Positions 8,350 to 17,314 of a stretch of DNA of 64,000 nt are shown piece after piece (the stretch's first letter is position 1; each line of letters begins with the position of its first letter). Location: positions 1-64,000 of the forward strand of contig NZ_WNKT01000003.1 in assembly GCF_009720725.1 (NCBI RefSeq). Direction: 5' to 3'. Origin of the DNA: Allochromatium palmeri (GTDB taxonomy: Bacteria > Pseudomonadota > Gammaproteobacteria > Chromatiales > Chromatiaceae). A program made the translations under genes and the position numbers. The notes under the pieces are model-generated. The model made no database searches. It saw only the letters and a list, made by a program, of their open reading frames with translations, and was not told where the DNA came from.

Positions 8350-8928
8350 TCATTTCAAAATCTTTCGCGCTATCTCTCTGACGGACTCGCTATTCAAAGC
8401 GTAGCGGATCACGCCCTCGCTTTCCAAAATGAACGCCATCACCACTTGCCATAACCCGGCCCCAGCCGCGTCAGCCTCAAGCTGCTTCCTGGAGACAGCC
8501 TGTTCAACCAGCCGATTGGCGCGCGAAGCGGCATCCTGAATCAGGGTCAGTGAGACGATTTTTGAGGCTGGACCAGCCACACGCTCACAACTGGCCCATC
8601 CTCCCGCGTGTCCGTGAGCATCAACCCGTCCGATATCGCGGCGTTCGAGTAGCAGACGGATATCCGCGCGGCTGAAACTGTCCCCGCTGGGGTGATTATG
8701 ATGGATGGTCACCGAACCTTGCGGTGCGTCAAACTCCGGGACATCGAGCCGATTTTCATACTCGCCGCCAAAGGATAGCGTTGTTCCGTCCTCGAACACC
8801 GCCACACCATGCTCCTTACCTGTGGCTTTCCCAAGACGCACAACTTCATCGCGTGCACGATTATGGATCGGCCCGAGATCGACCGGCTTGAGGTCTCCGG
8901 CCAGTGCGGCTAATTCTTCTGATCGCAT
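8350..8928 (-). CDS. JAB/RadC-like metalloprotease-fold protein, copy 2 (intact)
   Basis: The protein has 192 residues from the ATG at 8928; a GTG at 8946 is an alternative start. The central motif HHNHPSGDSFSRADI has the JAMM arrangement H-x-H-P-x-G-D-x-x-S-x-x-D used by RadC and JAB-domain isopeptidases to hold zinc. The glutamate in GKEHGVAVFEDG is a candidate for the remaining catalytic acid. The region after the motif (VDAHGHAGGW, then LWQVVMAFILE and YALNSESV) is shared with copy 1 but is not part of RadC, so this is a distinct subfamily. It follows the MmeI-like gene by about 90 bases on the same strand. Zinc peptidase activity is likely from fold; the substrate is unknown. Confidence 0.75.
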   Translation of the reverse strand: MRSEELAALAGDLKPVDLGPIHNRARDEVVRLGKATGKEHGVAVFEDGTTLSFGGEYENRLDVPEFDAPQGSVTIHHNHPSGDSFSRADIRLLLERRDIGRVDAHGHAGGWASCERVAGPASKIVSLTLIQDAASRANRLVEQAVSRKQLEADAAGAGLWQVVMAFILESEGVIRYALNSESVREIARKILK

Positions 8929-9016
8929 GACAGGAAAGCTTACCACGCACCTCTGGCCGCTTGACGTTGATCACCTGGATCAGGCGCTCGCCCTTTGGGT
9001 GTCGCATCGTGCTCGC

Positions 9017-9033
9017 CCTATCCGCCCGACCGG
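9017..9033. repeat. 17-bp direct repeat, right copy (overlaps the end of the MmeI-like gene)
   Basis: This copy of cctatccgcccgaccgg is identical to 7789-7805. Here it encodes the final Arg-Ser-Gly-Gly-stop of the restriction-modification protein on the minus strand, which makes this the likely original location. Confidence 0.7.
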
Positions 9034-12000
9034 CTCCCGGCCATCCGGTAGTGCTCTCCCTCGCGCTGGACCAGGCCCAGTTCGGCCAGGGCGGCGAGGG
9101 CGTCGGCGATCAGGGGCGCGGTCTTCTTCGGGTCTTTGAAGCCGGCGACCAGGGCGTCCAGGGTCAGGGCTTCGTCGTTCAGGGTTTCGCGCACGGCGGC
9201 GATCTGGTCGCGCATTCCTTTCGGCCAGGGGCGTTTTTTGAGCTTGGCGGGGGCGGTGGCGTCGGTGCGGGGCGGTGTCTCGGTGTCGGGCGCGAGGTCG
9301 GTCTCCGTCTCCAGTGGCGCGGCTGTTTGCTCGGGGGTGGGAGCGGCGTTGGGGTTCTGATAGTCGGGACGGAGCCAGCGGATTTGGCCGCGTGCTTCCT
9401 CGGCGGCGCGTTCGGCGTTGAGTTCGACGAGGCGTTGCAGCAGGTGTTCTTCGGCCTCGGTCTGGGCTTCGGGTTTGTCGGGAGGCGGGGTGGTGGCTCC
9501 GGGGCGACCGATCAGCCGTTCGGCCAGGTCGTCCCAGCCATAGGCGGCGAAGACGGCGCGGTCGAGGTCGTCGTGGAGTTCGGCGAGCAGTGAGACCAGT
9601 CCCTGTTCATGGATAAGGCGCTCCTTGGCGAGGAGCGCGGGCGTCCCGCCCGCATGCGGGCCAGAGGCCCGCGCTCCCAGGGTCCGGAGTTTTTCGAGCA
9701 CGTTGTACATCCCGGTCAGGGTCAGTTCGGGATGGGCGGCCTGCTGGCGTTTGCGGTGGGCGTCGAGCCGTTCAGCCAGATCGCGGATGGTGGCGGCTTG
9801 CTCGGGTGTGGCGTCGGGAAACGGGAAGGTCTCAAAGCAGGTGGTTTTGACGTAGACCGGATCGTTACCGACACCGAGCCGACTTCCAGCCGCCAACGAC
9901 CAAGCGACATGCGGACGGCTCGACAGAATGCCGAGCATCAAGGCATCGTCGCTGGCGATGTTGACCAATTTGTTGTCGGGCAGGATCGTGGCATCGAGGA
10001 ACTGAAAGATCCGGTGCTTCATCGTTTCGACGGTAGCGATGAAGCGCGGCAATCCGGCGAGTTGCTGGCGTAGCTTCGGATTCGGTTCGCCGAACAGCCA
10101 CCAGTTCCGACGACGCACCTCGCGCTTGTTCTGATCGCGCTCGGGCTTGACGCGGTCGAGCACACGTTGATAGGTCGCTGGATACCGTTCACGCGCTTCT
10201 TCTGCGGTCAGCCCGAACAGGTCGATGACCATGACGCCACGCGGCTTGTCGGTCAGGTCACGCCCGTTGCGATAGTGTCGGATATGCTGCTCCAGCCCTG
10301 AAACCTGGCCCAGCCCGAAACTCTCAGCTTCTTCCGGCGTGATGATGAATCCAGCGCCGAATAGGCAGAAACCGCGATTGCTGATGTCACCGTTGGCGCG
10401 TAATGGCGTTGCTCCCGCGACATTCACGCCGATCTTCAAATCCGCAAAGATCCGCCCGACCCGCTCCTGCAACTCGACCTGCACGCCATCCTGATCGCTT
10501 CCAAGTTCCTCGCGCACCTGAAGCAACCGCCCCTCGCGCTCCCCGGCCACGCCCACCGTCATCGCAATCCGCACCTGCGCCCCATCCGCCGCATCCACCC
10601 AGGGATGATCGGGAATGGCAAAGGCCAGCGCCAGCGGCGGCTTGGCTGCCATCTGAGCCTGGATCACCCGCCGATTGAAGGTCTGCCGAATCGAATTGGT
10701 CGTGATGAAACCAAAGCCCTTCACCCGCCCCGTCCGCACAGTCTCCGCCGCAATATGCCACCAGTACATGACGAAATCCGCCGACTCCGGCACCTCCGGC
10801 CAGGTCTGACGCACTGCGTCCACATAGCCATCCCCAAGCGCACGCCGCATGGTCGCGGCCCCAATAAACGGCGGATTCCCCACAATGAAATCCGCCTCCG
10901 GCCACTCCGCCCGACGCGGCTCGACATACCGCACCTGCGCCACCCGCGCCGACTCGTCCGGAATCGCCTCGCCCGTCACCGGACTGACCCGCATCGTCAC
11001 TCCATCCCAGCGCGTCACCGCCCGACCATCCGCGTCCGCAACCGGCTCGACCGCCGCATAATCGATCAACGCATCCCGATGCCGGATATTGTGGAAATCC
11101 CGCAACACCGGCTCCGGCGGATTGACGTTGCCATAGGTGCGGAAATGCCATTGCAGATAGCCGATCCACAGCACCAGCTCCGCGATCCGCGCCGCACGCG
11201 GATTGACCTCCAGCCCCAGAAACTGATGCGGATCGACCGTCAGCCCAGCCAGCTCGAACGCCCCGGATTTGACCAGACCGCCCAGCACCTCCAGCACCTC
11301 GCCTTCGAGCCGCTTCATGTGCTCCAGGGTCACATAGAGAAAATTCCCGCTCCCGCACGCCGGATCCAGAATGCGCGTCGAACACAACTGATGATGAAAG
11401 GCGCGGATCTCCGCCACCGCCTCCGCCGTCTTGCCGCGCGCGTGATAATTGAGCGCCGCCGCCTGCACCTCCGCCCACTCGGCGCGCAACGGCTCGATCA
11501 CCGTCGGCAACACCAGCCGCTCGACATAGGCACGCGGCGTATAGTGCGCCCCCAGCTTGTGCCGCTCGCGCGGATCGAGCGCCCGCTCCAGCAGGGTACC
11601 GAAGATCGCCGGCTCGACCTCGCGCCAGTCGGCCTCGGCGGCCTGGATCAACAGCCCGATCTGCGCCGCCGACAGCGCGATCACCTCCGGCTCGGCGAAC
11701 AGCCCGCCATTGAAACGCGGCAGCGCCGCATCGAGCGCCGGCGCAAACCCGCCGCTGTTCATGGTCTGCCACAGACTGAGCAACTGCGGCGCGAAGGACT
11801 CGGGCCTGGCCTGCAACCGCTTGAGCAGTTCGGTGAACCCGCGCTCAGGCAACAGCCCCACGTCCTCGGCGAACATGGTCAGCAGACAGCGCATCAGAAA
11901 CCCGGCGACCCGCTCGGCGGCCTGCCCATCGGACTCCAGCGACTTGGCCAGCCCGGCCAGCCGATCGGCGATCTGGCGCGTGACCTGTCCCGCGCGGCGG

Positions 12001-12578
12001 CTGGGATCGAGACTGAGCGGATCGAGCCAGAGCGCGCGCAGACGGGCGCGGATCTCGGGATCGCGCAACTGCTCCAGCCGGATGGTGTGACGGCGCGCGT
12101 CGGGAAAGGCGACATAGTGCCCGCCCGAGCGGCTGAACTCGGCATAGAGCGTGAACGCGCGCCCGACATCGACGATGACGATGAAGGGCGGACGCCCTTC
12201 CTCGGGCGGCAGACAGCGGATGTAGTTCTCCGACTGCTGACGCGCCTTGACGATGGCCGTATCCCAGCCGCCGCTACCCGTCCGTTTGCCGGTGTCCTTG
12301 CCTTCGAGGATGAAGCACCCGCGCCGATAACAGTCCACCGCGCGCGTAGTCTGACCGCCATCGGCGAAACGCTCGATCAGCTTGCGCTCGAACACATAGG
12401 CATTGTCGCCATGCTCGGACCCGGCGGGATCGGGCGACGGCAGGTCGAGCAGCGCGCAGAGTTCCAGAATGAACATCTGGAGATTGGCCCGCTCGTTACC
12501 GCCGTGGCTGGCGCCGCTGCTCCAGCGGGCGATGAAGGCGGCGACGGCCGGTTCGATGTCTGGGTCAAGGATTGGCAC
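9018..12578 (-). CDS. MmeI-like (type IIL/IIG) fused restriction endonuclease-DNA methyltransferase
   Basis: The 1186-residue protein starts with GTG. An N-terminal nuclease motif, D82-x9-E92-x-K94 (in VDCYRRGCFILEGK), has the same D-x9-E-x-K spacing as MmeI. A helical linker follows (about 190-330). The gamma-type adenine methyltransferase core has motif I DPACGSGNFLY near 405 and the catalytic NPPF near 566. A target-recognition region lies at about 640-900, with a C-terminal tail to 1186. The protein would both modify and cut DNA, in phage defence. It is longer than MmeI. The tail holds a palindromic-repeat insertion (residues about 968-983) and Pro/Thr-rich sequence. DISARM drmMI was considered, but no drmA, drmB or drmC is present. 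Confidence 0.8.
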   Translation of the reverse strand: MPILDPDIEPAVAAFIARWSSGASHGGNERANLQMFILELCALLDLPSPDPAGSEHGDNAYVFERKLIERFADGGQTTRAVDCYRRGCFILEGKDTGKRTGSGGWDTAIVKARQQSENYIRCLPPEEGRPPFIVIVDVGRAFTLYAEFSRSGGHYVAFPDARRHTIRLEQLRDPEIRARLRALWLDPLSLDPSRRAGQVTRQIADRLAGLAKSLESDGQAAERVAGFLMRCLLTMFAEDVGLLPERGFTELLKRLQARPESFAPQLLSLWQTMNSGGFAPALDAALPRFNGGLFAEPEVIALSAAQIGLLIQAAEADWREVEPAIFGTLLERALDPRERHKLGAHYTPRAYVERLVLPTVIEPLRAEWAEVQAAALNYHARGKTAEAVAEIRAFHHQLCSTRILDPACGSGNFLYVTLEHMKRLEGEVLEVLGGLVKSGAFELAGLTVDPHQFLGLEVNPRAARIAELVLWIGYLQWHFRTYGNVNPPEPVLRDFHNIRHRDALIDYAAVEPVADADGRAVTRWDGVTMRVSPVTGEAIPDESARVAQVRYVEPRRAEWPEADFIVGNPPFIGAATMRRALGDGYVDAVRQTWPEVPESADFVMYWWHIAAETVRTGRVKGFGFITTNSIRQTFNRRVIQAQMAAKPPLALAFAIPDHPWVDAADGAQVRIAMTVGVAGEREGRLLQVREELGSDQDGVQVELQERVGRIFADLKIGVNVAGATPLRANGDISNRGFCLFGAGFIITPEEAESFGLGQVSGLEQHIRHYRNGRDLTDKPRGVMVIDLFGLTAEEARERYPATYQRVLDRVKPERDQNKREVRRRNWWLFGEPNPKLRQQLAGLPRFIATVETMKHRIFQFLDATILPDNKLVNIASDDALMLGILSSRPHVAWSLAAGSRLGVGNDPVYVKTTCFETFPFPDATPEQAATIRDLAERLDAHRKRQQAAHPELTLTGMYNVLEKLRTLGARASGPHAGGTPALLAKERLIHEQGLVSLLAELHDDLDRAVFAAYGWDDLAERLIGRPGATTPPPDKPEAQTEAEEHLLQRLVELNAERAAEEARGQIRWLRPDYQNPNAAPTPEQTAAPLETETDLAPDTETPPRTDATAPAKLKKRPWPKGMRDQIAAVRETLNDEALTLDALVAGFKDPKKTAPLIADALAALAELGLVQREGEHYRMAGSRSGG
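9632..9677. repeat. In-frame REP-like palindromic element inside the MmeI-like gene
   Basis: A 10-bp inverted repeat (ggagcgcggg at 9632-9641, cccgcgctcc at 9668-9677) encloses a second perfect palindrome, cccgcatgcggg (9649-9660). It encodes the peptide ARASGPHAGGTPALL on the minus strand. That peptide is characteristic of dispersed GC-rich palindromic repeats of this type, and does not look like conserved enzyme sequence. The insertion keeps the reading frame. Confidence 0.7.
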
Positions 12579-12651
12579 GAAAAGCGTCCTGAATACTCAA
12601 AAACCTGTCTACAATCCGCGGCAACTTGACGCCTTTCGAGCCCGATGCCGT

Positions 12652-13341
12652 ATGACCACGACCAATGACCCCATCGACTGGACCCAGATCGACACTGTCT
12701 TCCTCGACATGGACGGCACCCTGCTCGATCTGCATTTCGACAACCATTTCTGGCTCGAACACGTTCCGCGTCGCTATAGCGAGGCACGTGGCCTGTCGTT
12801 CGAGGCCGCCCGTGCCGAACTGCTGGCTCGCTATCGCGACATCGCGGGCACGCTCGAATGGTACTGCGTCGACCACTGGAGCCGCGAGCTGGGCCTGGAC
12901 ATCGTGCTGCTCAAACGCGAGGTCGAACATCTGATCGCGGTCCATCCGCATGTGATGGATTTCCTGGAATTCCTGGCCGCGCTCGGCAAGCGGCGCGTCC
13001 TGGTCACGAACGCCCACCAGAAAGCGCTCGCGCTCAAACTCGAGCGCACGGCGCTCGCCGGTCATCTGGAGCGCATCGTCTGCGCGCACGATCTCGGTCT
13101 CGCCAAGGAGTCGCCCGACTTCTGGCCCGCCTTCCAGCGCATCGAGCCATTCGACCCCGAGCGCACGCTCTTCATCGACGACAACCCGAGTGTACTGCGC
13201 GCCGCGCGCGCGCATGGTTTCCGCTGGCTGCTGGCGGTGGTGGCGCCCGACTCCAGGCGGCCACCGCTCACGACGGCGGACTTCCCCGCGATCCACGACT
13301 TCTCGGCGCTGTTGGGGAACCTCGCGGGCGCAGAAAAATAG
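12652..13341 (+). CDS. yrfG: GMP/IMP nucleotidase, HAD superfamily
   Basis: The 229-residue cytoplasmic HAD hydrolase resembles E. coli YrfG and would dephosphorylate GMP and IMP. Motif I is VFLDMDGTLLDL, with the nucleophile Asp and the acid/base Asp two residues later. Motif II is VLVTNAHQK, motif III is the lysine in LAKESPDF, and motif IV is LFIDDNPS. The WLEHVPRRYSE region after motif I is typical of the family. I chose the ATG at 12652; longer starts would run into the divergent GTG of the MmeI-like gene at 12578. A TACAAT hexamer at 12610-12615 is a possible -10 element. The gene is convergent with rhlB. Confidence 0.88.
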   Translation: MTTTNDPIDWTQIDTVFLDMDGTLLDLHFDNHFWLEHVPRRYSEARGLSFEAARAELLARYRDIAGTLEWYCVDHWSRELGLDIVLLKREVEHLIAVHPHVMDFLEFLAALGKRRVLVTNAHQKALALKLERTALAGHLERIVCAHDLGLAKESPDFWPAFQRIEPFDPERTLFIDDNPSVLRAARAHGFRWLLAVVAPDSRRPPLTTADFPAIHDFSALLGNLAGAEK

Positions 13342-13392
13342 AGAACGCCGGCGCGGGGGATGCACCCTGTGTTGCGTCCTGTTGCTTCTGGG

Positions 13393-13416
13393 GCGGTCGC
13401 CGGCGTAGGCGACCGC
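13393..13416. terminator. Hairpin between convergent yrfG and rhlB
   Basis: A perfect 9-bp stem (gcggtcgcc at 13393-13401 and ggcgaccgc at 13408-13416) with a 6-base loop lies in the 84-base gap between the two stop codons. There is no T-run on either side, so it is a probable but atypical bidirectional terminator. Confidence 0.55.
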
Positions 13417-13425
13417 GCAGACGGT

Positions 13426-15285
13426 TCAGTCCACGACCTCCGGGGTCTCGGACGGGTGGCCCCCGGCGTTGCCTGAACCGTCCTCCCCGACCGGTTTGCG
13501 TCGACGACGACGACGCTTGGGCCGGGTTTCGGACTCATCGGCCTCGGACTCGGCGTCGATAACGGGCCGCGGCGTTTTGGACGGTGCCGCGACTGGCTCG
13601 ACCACTGCCGGTTTAGTCGGTTTGGTCGGTTTGGTCGGCTTGAGCCGCAGCGGGCTGGTCAGCGCCGCCGGTTCGAGCTGACCGCGCGCGCGGCGGACGC
13701 GGCGGATGATCGGCATATCGGGGATCTCCAGCTCCGGCCCGATCCGCTGAGGCCACTCGTCGACGAGCTGGTCGAGAATGCTCTCGTCGAGCGTCTTGAG
13801 CCGGATCGATGCCGTCGCGTCCGGGCGATTAGGCGCCACCGGCTCCTCGGGCTGGACGAGCGGGGCGGCGGGTGTCTCGATGCGCGCCGCGATAATTTCG
13901 ACGACCTCGACGACTTCAGCCGTGATGGCCGGTTCGATCGGGCTGACCGGCGTCTCGGCCGGACGCTCGCGTACTGGACGCCGCTCACGCCCGCGCGTGC
14001 TGCCGCGTCCGTCACTGCGCTCGCGTCCACCACGTCCATCGCGCCGTTCCTCGCGGTCGGCGCGATCCGGACGGATCCGACTGCGCGGATCGATGTCGGC
14101 AAGCAGGGCCGGATCAACGGGCGCGACCGGCACCTTGGCCTCGATGTACTGCTCGATGTCGAGCAGACAGAAGGCATAGGTCTCGCAGACGAAGCTGACC
14201 GCATCCCCTGTCGCCCCGGCGCGCGCGGTGCGCCCGATGCGGTGCACATAGTCCTCGGGATCTTCCGGCAGGTCGTAGTTGACGACATGGGTCACGTTCG
14301 GGATATGCAGACCGCGCGCGGCGACATCGGTGCCGACCAGCACCGGCAGGGCGCCGTTGGTGAAGTCGCGCAACAGCTTGAGCCGCTTGGGCTGGGGCAC
14401 GTCGCCCGAGAGCACGGCGGTGTCGATGCCGTTGCCCTGGAGATAACCCCAGACGCGGTCGGCCTCGCGCTTGGTGTTGACGAAGACGATGATGCGCCCG
14501 TCCGGCCAGCCGCGGATGAGCCCGAGCAGCAGCGGGATCTTCTCCTCGTTGGCGGTCATGTAGCAGACCTGACGCACCCGATCGGCCGTGACCTGCTCGG
14601 TCTCGATCTTGACCAGACGCGGATGGTTCATGTGCTCATAGGCCAGTTCCGTGACCCGATAGGAGAGCGTGGCCGAGAACAGCATCCCGAGCCGCTGCTC
14701 GACCGGTGGCATCTGGCGGAACAGATAGCGGATGTCCTTGATGAAGCCGAGATCGAACATGCGATCGGCCTCGTCGAGCACCACCACCTCGATACTCCGG
14801 AGGTTGAAGACGTGCTGCTTGTAGTAGTCGATCAGCCGCCCAGGCGTGCCGATCAGGATGTCGACACCGGCGGCCAGCTCGTCGCGCTGCTGCTGATAGC
14901 CGGTGCCGCCGAAGACCACGGTCGAGCGCAGACCCGTGTGCTTGGCCAGCGACACGGTATCCTTGTGGATCTGCACCGCCAGCTCGCGCGTCGGGGCCAG
15001 CACCAGCGCCCGTGGATGACGGCGTTGCTCGACGGCTTCGGCGGATTCAGGCGCGTCAGGCGTCGGGTTCAGCAGACGCTGCATGAGCGCCAGCAGAAAG
15101 GCCGCCGTCTTGCCGGTGCCGGTCTGGGCCTGTCCGGCGACGTCCTGGCCGTCCAGAGCGATCGGCAGGGTCTCGGCCTGGATAGGCGTGCACTGGGTGA
15201 AGCCGGCGTCGGTGAGACCGGCGAGGATCCGGGGATCGAGCGCGAAACTGTCGAAACGGATCGAGGTCAGATGTGTATCGGTCAT
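13426..15285 (-). CDS. rhlB: DEAD-box ATP-dependent RNA helicase, RhlB type
   Basis: The protein has 619 residues from the ATG at 15285 ([11 protein letters not shown]); a longer start adds 30 residues without motifs. The helicase core holds a Q motif ([10 protein letters not shown]), Walker [30 protein letters not shown] and [10 protein letters not shown]. After about residue 390 a low-complexity tail rich in Arg, Glu, Pro and Val follows, ending in basic KRRRRRR. It includes a KPT repeat. RhlB is the RNA degradosome helicase; the tail probably binds RNA or RNase E (inference). Adjacency to divergent trxA-rho is the same arrangement as in E. coli, which supports the name over rhlE. Confidence 0.88.
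   Translation of the reverse strand: MTDTHLTSIRFDSFALDPRILAGLTDAGFTQCTPIQAETLPIALDGQDVAGQAQTGTGKTAAFLLALMQRLLNPTPDAPESAEAVEQRRHPRALVLAPTRELAVQIHKDTVSLAKHTGLRSTVVFGGTGYQQQRDELAAGVDILIGTPGRLIDYYKQHVFNLRSIEVVVLDEADRMFDLGFIKDIRYLFRQMPPVEQRLGMLFSATLSYRVTELAYEHMNHPRLVKIETEQVTADRVRQVCYMTANEEKIPLLLGLIRGWPDGRIIVFVNTKREADRVWGYLQGNGIDTAVLSGDVPQPKRLKLLRDFTNGALPVLVGTDVAARGLHIPNVTHVVNYDLPEDPEDYVHRIGRTARAGATGDAVSFVCETYAFCLLDIEQYIEAKVPVAPVDPALLADIDPRSRIRPDRADREERRDGRGGRERSDGRGSTRGRERRPVRERPAETPVSPIEPAITAEVVEVVEIIAARIETPAAPLVQPEEPVAPNRPDATASIRLKTLDESILDQLVDEWPQRIGPELEIPDMPIIRRVRRARGQLEPAALTSPLRLKPTKPTKPTKPAVVEPVAAPSKTPRPVIDAESEADESETRPKRRRRRRKPVGEDGSGNAGGHPSETPEVVD
13611..13637. repeat. Three tandem 9-bp units inside the rhlB tail
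   Basis: The unit gttTggtcg occurs three times in direct order (the first has a for g) and encodes successive Lys-Pro-Thr triplets on the minus strand. It is a coding microsatellite in a low-complexity tail, so its length may vary between strains. Confidence 0.8.
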
Positions 15286-15517
15286 GAAGCTATACGAACG
15301 TCCGGGTTGGCCTGCTGAGCGGTTTCGAAGCCTCGCGGACGGCAAGGCTTGCAAATTACCTTCGCTTTGGATCAAATAGCATCTTACTCAAGGGCCGATA
15401 TCAACGCCAATTCGCCGGCCCGCTCCTCGTCCCGATCCGCGCGACGCCGCTCCGGCGAGCCTTCACGCCCTTCACCAATCCATAAAATCAAATAAATATT
15501 AATGGGAGACGACTTCA

Positions 15518-15844
15518 GTGAGCGATAGCATCGTCCATGTGACCGATGACTCTTTCGAAGAAGAGGTTCTGAAATCCCCCGATCCAGTGCTGGTCGACTA
15601 CTGGGCTGACTGGTGCGGACCCTGCAAGATGATTGCTCCCGTGCTCGACGAGATCGCCGGTGAATATACCGGGCGCGTCAAGATCGCCAAGCTCAATATC
15701 GATGAAAACCCCAACACCCCGCCTCGCTACGGCATCCGCGGCATCCCGACCCTGATGCTCTTCCGCGGCGGCGAGGTCGAGGCCACCAAGGTCGGCGCTG
15801 TCTCCAAGTCCCAGTTGACGGCCTTCATCGACAGCAATCTCTGA
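15518..15844 (+). CDS. trxA: Thioredoxin 1
   Basis: A cytoplasmic protein-disulfide reductase of 108 residues, the usual length. The active site WCGPCKM lies at about residues 33-39, preceded by VLVDYWADW, and cis-proline 77 is in the RGIPTLMLF segment. The start is GTG at 15518, with GGGAG nine bases before it. The upstream gap to rhlB (232 bases) becomes AT-rich at 15482-15503 (ataaaatcaaataaatatt), an obvious region for the promoter. Rho follows on the same strand after 198 bases. Confidence 0.96.
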   Translation: MSDSIVHVTDDSFEEEVLKSPDPVLVDYWADWCGPCKMIAPVLDEIAGEYTGRVKIAKLNIDENPNTPPRYGIRGIPTLMLFRGGEVEATKVGAVSKSQLTAFIDSNL

Positions 15845-16042
15845 GCCTCGCACTCAACGGAACCCTGGCGCGGCCCCGCGCCACAGAGGACACTCACCCG
15901 AAATCGAATCCACCCTGGGCGTCCATCCGGACGCCTTCTCTCCGGCCGGCACGCCGCCCACCCGCCGCACTCCCCAGTGACATCGCTTCCACAGGGAGGC
16001 GCGGCCCGCCAGCCACGACCTCTGCCCCAACGAACAACCGTG

Positions 16043-17293
<1,251 letters not shown>

Positions 17294-17299
<6 letters not shown>

Positions 17300-17314
17300 G
17301 CCGTCGGCTCAGCC
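17294..17314. terminator. Hairpin at the tail-to-tail overlap of rho and the cyclase gene
   Basis: A 9-bp stem with one mismatch (ggctaagcc at 17294-17302, ggctcagcc at 17306-17314) and a 3-base loop covers both stop codons. There is no T-run. It may act as a weak bidirectional terminator where two coding regions collide. Confidence 0.45.

Noticed and set aside
6904-8928. JAB genes as part of a bacterial ubiquitin-like conjugation (Bil/CBASS) operon
   Set aside because: No E1, E2 or ubiquitin-like gene is present within several kilobases, and the small partners look helical, not ubiquitin-like.
9018-12578. MmeI-like gene as DISARM or BREX methylase
   Set aside because: No DISARM helicase, DrmB or phospholipase-D gene, and no BREX genes, are nearby. 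A fused D-x9-E-x-K nuclease favours a stand-alone type IIL enzyme.
10605-12629. Rightward open frame of 674 codons opposite the MmeI-like gene
   Set aside because: Its composition (Arg, His, Pro, Gln rich) is typical of an antisense GC-rich frame, while the minus strand carries methyltransferase and nuclease motifs.
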